Assembly (NCBI GenBank): GCA_023419055.1
Contig: JAEZYO010000737.1
Span: 1-5,913, forward strand
Direction: 5' to 3'
DNA length: 5,913 nucleotides
DNA from: Pseudomonadota bacterium
GTDB lineage: Bacteria; Myxococcota; Polyangia; Polyangiales; Polyangiaceae
The notes under the pieces were generated by a model that worked only from the letters and a program-made list of their open reading frames with translations, was not told the origin of the DNA and made no database searches. This document shows, piece by piece, positions 1-4,283 of the stretch. Position 1 is the first letter of the stretch. Every line of letters starts with the position of its first letter. Both the position numbers and the translations under genes were made by a program.

Positions 1-499
1 CCGCGGGGGCGACCTTCTTCGCGAGGGCGAGCTCTTGCACGAGCAGGCTGCGCGCCTGATCGAGCAGGCGGCGCTCGCCGAAAGACAGGTCCTTGTCGAA
101 CTTCAGGCGGTACATGTCACGGAGCACCTTGGCGATCTCCGTCGGGAGCCCGCTCTTCAGCATTTCCGTGTAGGCGCGGAAGCGCCGGTTCCACGGCTGG
201 ACGTCCACGGCGACTTCGGGCGCCTTCAGGATGTCCAAGATCTTCTGTGCTTCTTTCTTCTTCATCACCGGGCGCAGGCCGACGCGAGGCGCGGCTTCCG
301 TCGGCACCATCACCTTCAGACCGGTGTCCCGGATCTTGATCACGTAGCAACTGGTCTTCCGACCACCGAGCTCGCGCTCCTCGATCTGCTCGACTTCTCC
401 GACGCCGTGGTTGGGATGGACCGCCATCTCACCGGCTTTGAAGGAATAACGAACAGCTTCGGGTGCTGTCGCTGCTGCTGTATTCAACGATGATTGCAT
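1..499 (-). CDS. cdnL: CdnL/CarD-family RNA polymerase-binding transcription factor, 3' end cut by the window edge
   Basis: 166 residues are visible from ATG 499-497; the last 20 or so expected residues lie beyond base 1. CdnL/CarD proteins bind the RNA polymerase beta subunit and stabilise the open complex, notably at rRNA promoters. Seen: a Tudor-like RNAP-interaction domain at about residues 18-80 (AVHPNHGVGEVEQIE at 26-40, VMVPTEAAPRVGLRPV at 63-78), then an all-helical DNA-binding domain. The latter contains PWNRRFRAY (102-110), whose Trp103 matches the Trp that contacts the -10 region in characterised homologues, and KDLSFGERRLLDQARSLL (136-153), the family's most conserved stretch. AGGAGG (504-509) lies 4 bases before the ATG. 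About 16-18 residues rich in Ala and Thr precede the usual family start; Met25 is internal to the domain and an unlikely start. Family membership is very secure. The symbol is less so, because an unseen C-terminal extension (as in CarD with its HMGA-like tail) cannot be excluded. Confidence 0.95.
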   Translation of the reverse strand, partial: MQSSLNTAAATAPEAVRYSFKAGEMAVHPNHGVGEVEQIEERELGGRKTSCYVIKIRDTGLKVMVPTEAAPRVGLRPVMKKKEAQKILDILKAPEVAVDVQPWNRRFRAYTEMLKSGLPTEIAKVLRDMYRLKFDKDLSFGERRLLDQARSLLVQELALAKKVAPA

Positions 500-685
500 T
501 CCGCCTCCTAGGCTCCTCCGGCGCTCACGTACAAAGCGCCGCTTTCAGTCGGCTGCAGCCGCGCCATGGGAAAACACCCATCGCACGCTTCCGAACCAAC
601 CCGCCTCGACTTGCCCTCTTCGATGCTGTCTCGCGAGGGCCTGTTGTCATCTCTCATCAAGACCGCCGCGGTGCAGCACGGCAGG
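500..685 (-). promoter_or_regulatory. Long 5' leader of the cdnL-like gene, rich in inverted repeats
   Basis: Non-coding stretch between the candidate promoter and the cdnL-like ATG. It holds a series of dyads read directly from the sequence: arms CGGCGCT/AGCGCCG (519-525 and 535-541, 9-base loop), the 12-base perfect palindrome CGGCTGCAGCCG (550-561), arms ATGGG/CCCAT (566-570 and 577-581, 6-base loop), and arms GCCCTC/GAGGGC (613-618 and 635-640, 16-base loop). AAAGCG/CGCTTT (533-538 and 540-545) overlaps the first dyad and would compete with it. Two Shine-Dalgarno-like runs, GGAGGAG (513-519) and AGGAGG (504-509), sit just before the start. No open frame with coding character or recognised RNA family is seen. 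A regulatory role is inference, and GC-rich DNA yields some dyads by chance. Confidence 0.35.
519..541 (-). repeat. Perfect 7-bp stem-loop just upstream of the cdnL-like ribosome binding site
   Basis: Arms CGGCGCT (519-525) and AGCGCCG (535-541) are exact reverse complements around a 9-base loop. In the minus-strand transcript the hairpin ends right at the first GGAGGAG run, about 20 bases before the ATG. No U-tract follows, so it is not an intrinsic terminator. It could influence translation or mRNA stability; this is inferred from position only. Confidence 0.5.
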
Positions 686-715
686 TAGCTAACACTGCGA
701 ACGCTTTTAGGTCAA
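686..715 (-). promoter_or_regulatory. Candidate sigma70-type promoter for the cdnL-like gene
   Basis: On the minus strand, TTGACC (715-710, 5 of 6 bases of the -35 consensus) is followed after 18 bases by TAGCTA (691-686). TAGCTA is preceded by TGT, giving an extended -10 (TGn) arrangement. The -10 hexamer itself is a poor match. It would yield a leader of roughly 175-180 nt. It is the best -35-like hexamer I see in the 310-base gap upstream of the gene. Two CGAATT copies (738-743 and 751-756), 13 bases apart, lie just upstream of the -35 and could be a protein site. Assignment rests on hexamer matching alone. Confidence 0.4.
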
Positions 716-810
716 TTGCTCTGCGCGCTGCGCCAAGCGAATTTACTCGGCGAATTCGGCCGTTTTGACGCAACACCCGCGCACCGTGGCGACGACGTCA
801 CGAAACTTCA

Positions 811-1851
811 CTACTCCGGCCGGCCGCTAGCGGAGTCTGGCTTTGGAAGGCCAAGGATTTCCCAAACATCCGCGATCACTGCCGCTCGTAAGCCACTCAC
901 GAGCGGTGAAAGGGGGAGTTCGGCGGACAAGGTGAGATATTGTGGGTTGAAGCTCCCGCGAATCGATCGTGCGCGCTCGAAAGCAAAGAGCTTCCCCGTC
1001 GAGCTCGCGGCGACCTCACCGAAGACGCGTGTGAGTTCGTCGAGCGCAGCTTGACCACCTGCGCTGAAGTCTCCGCTGATGACGACCGTGAAGCGCAGGT
1101 ACTCGTCATCGACGGGCTCGACGTAGAGCGCTACCGAAAGCGCCGCGGAGAGCAATCCGTGGAGCCCTTGCGTCCACTCGCCTTCGAAGGGCCCGGGCGC
1201 GTAGAACGTCACGAGTCGATCGCGCGCGAGCTCCGGCAGCGTCGACAGCGCGGCGCCGCCTAGCGCGGGCGGCGTCTTCTTGAGCTTGCCGAGCGCGTAG
1301 GCGATCGGGATGCGAGCGAGCGTCAAATCGCGCGAAGCCACGTCGACGACGCGACCCATGTCGACGAAGCCGAACGGCTCGCCGTCGAGCGTGCCGCGGA
1401 CGTTCGCGGCGACGGGCTCGGTGTCGGTTTGCGTCACGAGCTCTCTCCCCGATAGCCGCTCGATGAAGAGAGAGCGTGCGCGCGGGCCGCAGCTGTCCGC
1501 GCACTGGCCCAGATAGAGCGTGCCCATGTCGAAGCCCGCCACGAGCGCGCTTTCGAGCTTTCGGAGATCGACTCCGGTGCGCTCGGTGAAGCCGTCGAGC
1601 TTGGCGTCCGGCAGGAGCTCCCCGAACGCGGCGCGCAGGCGCGGATTGTCCCAGATCTTGCGCGGAGACCCTTCCACCAGGAAGCGGAGTCCCGCGGCGG
1701 GAACCAGGTCGTGGAGCTCGCCCAGCTTCAGAGCGGGCTTGCGCTCGAGGTCGGGGGTTCGCGGGGGCTCTCCTCCGGGACGAGTGGGCGAGGCGCTACA
1801 CGCCGTGCTCACTGCGAGCAGCACGAGAACGCCGGCTGCGGCTCGCGTCAT
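811..1851 (-). CDS. Predicted secreted lipoprotein of unknown function
   Basis: 346 residues from ATG 1851-1849. The N terminus is a short positively charged segment, then a hydrophobic core (AAAGVLVLLAV, 4-14) and STAC with Cys18. This looks like a type II signal peptide, though position -3 is Ser rather than the usual Leu/Val. After it comes a Pro/Gly/Arg-rich linker (about 19-38), then a globular region with VPAAGLRFLVEGSP (50-63), FTERTGVDLRKLESALVAGFDMGTLYLG (about 88-115) and the pair Cys117-x3-Cys121. The rest alternates short strands and helices and has no transmembrane segment. I do not recognise the family or any catalytic motif. An in-frame TTG at 1911 would overlap the upstream stop (TTGA) and add 20 Arg-rich residues. 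I prefer the ATG because it gives a normal-length signal peptide, but only GAGG directly abuts it, so initiation may depend on coupling to the gene upstream. Two consecutive stops (TAG then TGA, 813-808) end it. Confidence 0.85.
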   Translation of the reverse strand: MTRAAAGVLVLLAVSTACSASPTRPGGEPPRTPDLERKPALKLGELHDLVPAAGLRFLVEGSPRKIWDNPRLRAAFGELLPDAKLDGFTERTGVDLRKLESALVAGFDMGTLYLGQCADSCGPRARSLFIERLSGRELVTQTDTEPVAANVRGTLDGEPFGFVDMGRVVDVASRDLTLARIPIAYALGKLKKTPPALGGAALSTLPELARDRLVTFYAPGPFEGEWTQGLHGLLSAALSVALYVEPVDDEYLRFTVVISGDFSAGGQAALDELTRVFGEVAASSTGKLFAFERARSIRGSFNPQYLTLSAELPLSPLVSGLRAAVIADVWEILGLPKPDSASGRPE

Positions 1852-1859
1852 CCTCGAGA

Positions 1860-1885
1860 GCGAAGCAGGCGACAGCGTGCTTCGC
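1860..1885 (-). repeat. Perfect 8-bp inverted repeat between the IHF-like and lipoprotein genes
   Basis: Arms GCGAAGCA (1860-1867) and TGCTTCGC (1878-1885) are exact reverse complements around a 10-base loop. The repeat lies in the 56-base gap after the IHF-like stop and ends 8 bases before the lipoprotein ATG. No T-run follows on the minus strand, so it is not a classic intrinsic terminator. Plausible roles are an mRNA-stabilising or processing hairpin, or control of access to the lipoprotein start. Confidence 0.5.
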
Positions 1886-1907
1886 CGTCTTCGAAACGCC
1901 CGCAGGC

Positions 1908-2222
1908 TCAATCGTCGTCGTCGCCGCCGGTGATCGGAATGTGGCGGCTGTCGTTGACGAGCTCTTTGAGTTCCTTGCCGACCTTGAAGAACGGCAGGCG
2001 CTTGGCAGGAACAGGCACGGGCTCCCCGGTGCGCGGGTTGCGACCGGCGTAGGGCTTGTACGGGCGCACCGTGAAGCTCCCATACCCTCGAATTTCAATG
2101 CCTTCCCCGCGCTGCAGCGCTTCGGTCATCGCCTGGAAGACGCAGTTGACGACCATCTCGGCACGAGCTTTGGTGAGCTCGCCCCGTGCCGCAATGGCCT
2201 CGATGAGTTCGCTCTTCGTCAT
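1908..2222 (-). CDS. ihfB: IHF beta-like DNA-bending protein (HU/IHF family)
   Basis: 104 residues from ATG 2222-2220, with GGAGGAGGT (2241-2233) 10 bases upstream. HU/IHF proteins act as dimers that bend DNA sharply by inserting beta-arms into the minor groove. Seen: helical dimerisation part MTKSELIEAIAARGELTKARAEMVV (1-25), the beta core GEGIEIRGYGSFTVRPY (39-55), and the arm GRNPRTGEPV (60-69) with Pro63 at the DNA-intercalating position. The C-terminal helix KRLPFFKVGKELKELVN (74-90) follows. The MTKSELIE start, the IEIRGYGSF core and the P-FK-GKELK pattern favour IHF-beta over IHF-alpha or HU. Unlike E. coli IhfB (94 residues), it has a roughly 14-residue tail ending in four Asp. A start 13 codons upstream is possible, but it would absorb the ribosome binding site. 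The partner subunit is not in this window, so homodimer versus heterodimer is unknown. Confidence 0.95.
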   Translation of the reverse strand: MTKSELIEAIAARGELTKARAEMVVNCVFQAMTEALQRGEGIEIRGYGSFTVRPYKPYAGRNPRTGEPVPVPAKRLPFFKVGKELKELVNDSRHIPITGGDDDD

Positions 2223-2232
2223 CCCGTTTCCG

Positions 2233-2256
2233 ACCTCCTCCAGGGACCGCGGAGGT
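2233..2256 (-). promoter_or_regulatory. Inverted repeat able to pair with the ribosome binding site of the IHF-like gene
   Basis: In the minus-strand transcript ACCTCC (2256-2251) is the exact complement of GGAGGT (2238-2233), the core of the Shine-Dalgarno sequence, with a 12-base loop. CCTCC could equally pair with the overlapping GGAGG at 2241-2237. If the promoter at 2261-2289 is used, ACCTCC would lie at or very near the 5' end of the message, so pairing depends on the exact start site. Translational control is inference. Confidence 0.35.
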
Positions 2257-2260
2257 TTCA

Positions 2261-2289
2261 ATCGTCGGACCTAAGGTCTCGACTGTCAA
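2261..2289 (-). promoter_or_regulatory. Candidate sigma70-type promoter of the IHF-like gene, overlapping the end of the glycosyltransferase gene
   Basis: Minus-strand TTGACA (2289-2284) is a perfect -35 consensus. After 17 bases comes GACGAT (2266-2261), which keeps the key A at -10 position 2 and T at position 6. The TTGACA contains the TGA stop of the upstream glycosyltransferase. Spacing and position fit a dedicated promoter for the IHF-like gene, with a predicted start near 2254. The -10 is weak, which is common in GC-rich genomes. Confidence 0.5.
2264..2283. repeat. Dyad in the promoter spacer: possible operator
   Basis: GTCGGACCT (2264-2272) and AGGTC plus CGAC (2274-2278 and 2280-2283) are complementary around a single central base, with one extra T at 2279. 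The dyad fills the spacer between the -35 and -10 boxes of the candidate promoter and touches the -10. As RNA it could form at most a 7-bp bulged hairpin without a U-tract, so a protein-binding site is the better reading. No binding protein is identified. Confidence 0.4.
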
Positions 2290-4283
2290 CGCATTTTAGC
2301 CTGCGCCGGGTGGAGCTCGATGTAGTCCACGAGGAGCGAGCCGGCGGAAGAGCTCAGCCGTAAGCGAGTGGGGCCGTCGAGTTTTATCGGCCCCAAGGCC
2401 TGAGTGCTGCACGCGGAGCCGGCTCTTGGAGTGAGCGCTTTCAGCGGTTCTTCAGGCGAACCCACGCCCACTCGGAGTTCGGTCGGAGGGTCTGCCAGCC
2501 ACTGGATCTCGAGCTCGTGCCAACCCGGGTCACGCGGTACGGCCTCGACTTCCACGTCGACCGGCCGGTCTCCCGTTCGCACCAATCGAAGACCGCGCCC
2601 CGCCGAGACGCAGGAGTTCGGGTGGTGGTCCGGATGGGCGTATCCCCCCCTCACGGAGAGCGGCGGCCACTCCGATTCGGCCTCGAATCGCAACGAGCCG
2701 AGGTCACTCAACGCGTAGGGTGAGACGGTGCCGCGCGCGTCTGCACTTCCTGGGTCGAAGCGGTAGTCGTACGCCGGGGGCCGCCCGAAACGCTCCCAGA
2801 GCAAGCGATCGTGCGCGTCTCCGCGCCGTCGTACGACGAGCGGCCGTTGCCACGGATCTCTCACGCTCGGATCGTGACCGAGCGCGAAGCCGTGATCGGT
2901 ATCCACGAACACGAGGCCACGGCGGACGCCCGCGTCGGCGAGCACGGCCGGCTCGAACATGGGACGGCCGCCTTCACGGTCACGCAGCGCCAGGTGACCG
3001 AAGACTCCATGCAGGGCGAACCCTGCGAGCGCCGAGGGAAGAAGGAAACGGGAGAGCCGAAACTCGACGGCACCGAGAGCCAGGAGCACGTGCTCGAGGG
3101 GCAGGACGTCCGCATAGAGACGCGCTCCGCCACCGGGGTAGCTGCCATCGAAGTAGAAGGCCGCGTACGCAACCACCACGAGCAGCGCCCCGAGCCCGAG
3201 CGCCGGTACACCGGGGCTGCGACGAAGCCGGAGGGCCACGATCGGGACGAGCAGCGAGAGGGCCTCGAAATTGGCGACGTCGATGGCGTGGACTCGCAAT
3301 CGACGAGCCGTGTTGAGCAGCGCCTCGAGCGGGCCATAGCCGGTGGGGAGGCTCCGGCGCACGAAGTCGCCGTGCTCGAAGAGGCAGCCGATTCCCGCAC
3401 CGAACCCCAGCCGGAAGCAGCCGGGCGGTCCGTCGGCGAGCGCGTAGTAACGAAGCTGGCTCGAACCGAAGAGGCTCCCGGTGGCCGCGTGCTGATGAGC
3501 GACCAGGAGCGCCAGACCGGGCGCGAGCGCCGGGAGCAAGAGGAGCGCTCGTGCGCGGTGACGGAACGAGAGCCCGAGACAGATCGGGAAGGCGGCGAGC
3601 GCAGTGACCGGGCGCGTGGCGAAGAGCCAGCCCAGCGCGAGCCCTGCCGCAACGAGCGCGAGCCCGCCGCGGCGCGCTCCCGCGAGGCTCGCGCACAGGA
3701 GGAGCGCCGCGAGACCATGCGACATCGTGTCGGCGGTGTGATAGCGGAGCGCCGCGCAAACGACCGAGAGCGCCGCCGCGAGGCGCGCCACGTCGTTTCG
3801 CCCGGTGAGCTCGCGCGCGAGCCAGTACGTCGCGACGACGAGGAGCGCGGCCAGCAGCGGCCCGAGCGCGAGCGGGGCGTGCGCCAGAAACCCCGCCGCG
3901 AGCAGCGCGGGGTAGCCAGGCGGGAAGATCACCGCGAGCGGGTGACCTTCTGCGCCGGGTGGTACGAGGAAGCGGCCGCGGAAGGAGCCGGTAGGAAACG
4001 GGACGTCGAACGCGAGCTTGCCCTGAGACAGGGCGCGAGCCTCGAGGTAGTAGCTCGTCGCGTCGACGATGCGCGGCCCGCCTCGAAGGTAGTGCACGAC
4101 ATAGCCCGCGGAGAGCAGCGCCGCGACGAGCGCGAGCGCGCCGATCAGCAGCCGATCGTCGAGGCGGCGCACTCGCTCGGCGAGCGGTGTCTTCGAGAGC
4201 ACGAGGAGGAGCACCGCCGAGACCAGCGCGACGACGCTCACCGCATCCGGGGGCAGCCCGAAGCGCAGGTACGGCGAGCTCAC
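2286..4283 (-). CDS. GT-C-type integral membrane glycosyltransferase (ArnT/PMT-like) with long C-terminal tail
   Basis: 665 residues from GTG 4283-4281, which overlaps the preceding stop by four bases (GTGA). GT-C enzymes use polyprenyl-phosphate sugars and have multi-pass membrane cores with a catalytic acid in the first periplasmic loop. Seen: two N-terminal membrane segments (about 14-30 and 45-63), then loop VDATSYYLEARALSQGKLAF (73-92) with Asp74 as likely catalytic acid. IFPPGYPALLAAG (119-130), ADTMSHGLAALL (183-194) and ATRPVTAL (220-227) follow, all patterns typical of the fold. GGARLYADVLP (383-393) resembles the Arg/Tyr-Pro motif near the last membrane helices. I count roughly 10-12 hydrophobic segments up to about 430. 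Residues 435-665 are soluble, with GWHELEIQW-like beta-strand character near the end, as in a carbohydrate-binding beta-sandwich. Acceptor and sugar cannot be read from sequence. The frame stays open upstream to 4745, but that part is Arg-rich shadow of the neighbouring gene. Confidence 0.85.
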   Translation of the reverse strand: MSSPYLRFGLPPDAVSVVALVSAVLLLVLSKTPLAERVRRLDDRLLIGALALVAALLSAGYVVHYLRGGPRIVDATSYYLEARALSQGKLAFDVPFPTGSFRGRFLVPPGAEGHPLAVIFPPGYPALLAAGFLAHAPLALGPLLAALLVVATYWLARELTGRNDVARLAAALSVVCAALRYHTADTMSHGLAALLLCASLAGARRGGLALVAAGLALGWLFATRPVTALAAFPICLGLSFRHRARALLLLPALAPGLALLVAHQHAATGSLFGSSQLRYYALADGPPGCFRLGFGAGIGCLFEHGDFVRRSLPTGYGPLEALLNTARRLRVHAIDVANFEALSLLVPIVALRLRRSPGVPALGLGALLVVVAYAAFYFDGSYPGGGARLYADVLPLEHVLLALGAVEFRLSRFLLPSALAGFALHGVFGHLALRDREGGRPMFEPAVLADAGVRRGLVFVDTDHGFALGHDPSVRDPWQRPLVVRRRGDAHDRLLWERFGRPPAYDYRFDPGSADARGTVSPYALSDLGSLRFEAESEWPPLSVRGGYAHPDHHPNSCVSAGRGLRLVRTGDRPVDVEVEAVPRDPGWHELEIQWLADPPTELRVGVGSPEEPLKALTPRAGSACSTQALGPIKLDGPTRLRLSSSAGSLLVDYIELHPAQAKMR

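Noticed and set aside
35..493. Plus-strand open frame of 152 codons at the left edge
   Set aside because: It lies exactly opposite the strongly conserved CdnL-family gene and has no recognisable content of its own.
463..768. Plus-strand open frame of 101 codons in the 500-810 gap
   Set aside because: It starts inside the cdnL-like gene in antisense, has low-complexity basic composition and no ribosome binding site, and crosses the candidate promoter.
759..810. Possible intrinsic terminator after the lipoprotein gene
   Set aside because: Only a weak TGACG/CGTCA pairing with a long loop is present, followed by four A rather than a T-run on the transcribed strand. No convincing terminator seen.
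1909..1911. TTG start for the lipoprotein, overlapping the IHF-like stop
   Set aside because: It would put 20 Arg-rich residues before the signal peptide and make the 8-bp stem-loop coding. The ATG at 1851 gives a standard signal peptide. Not fully excluded.
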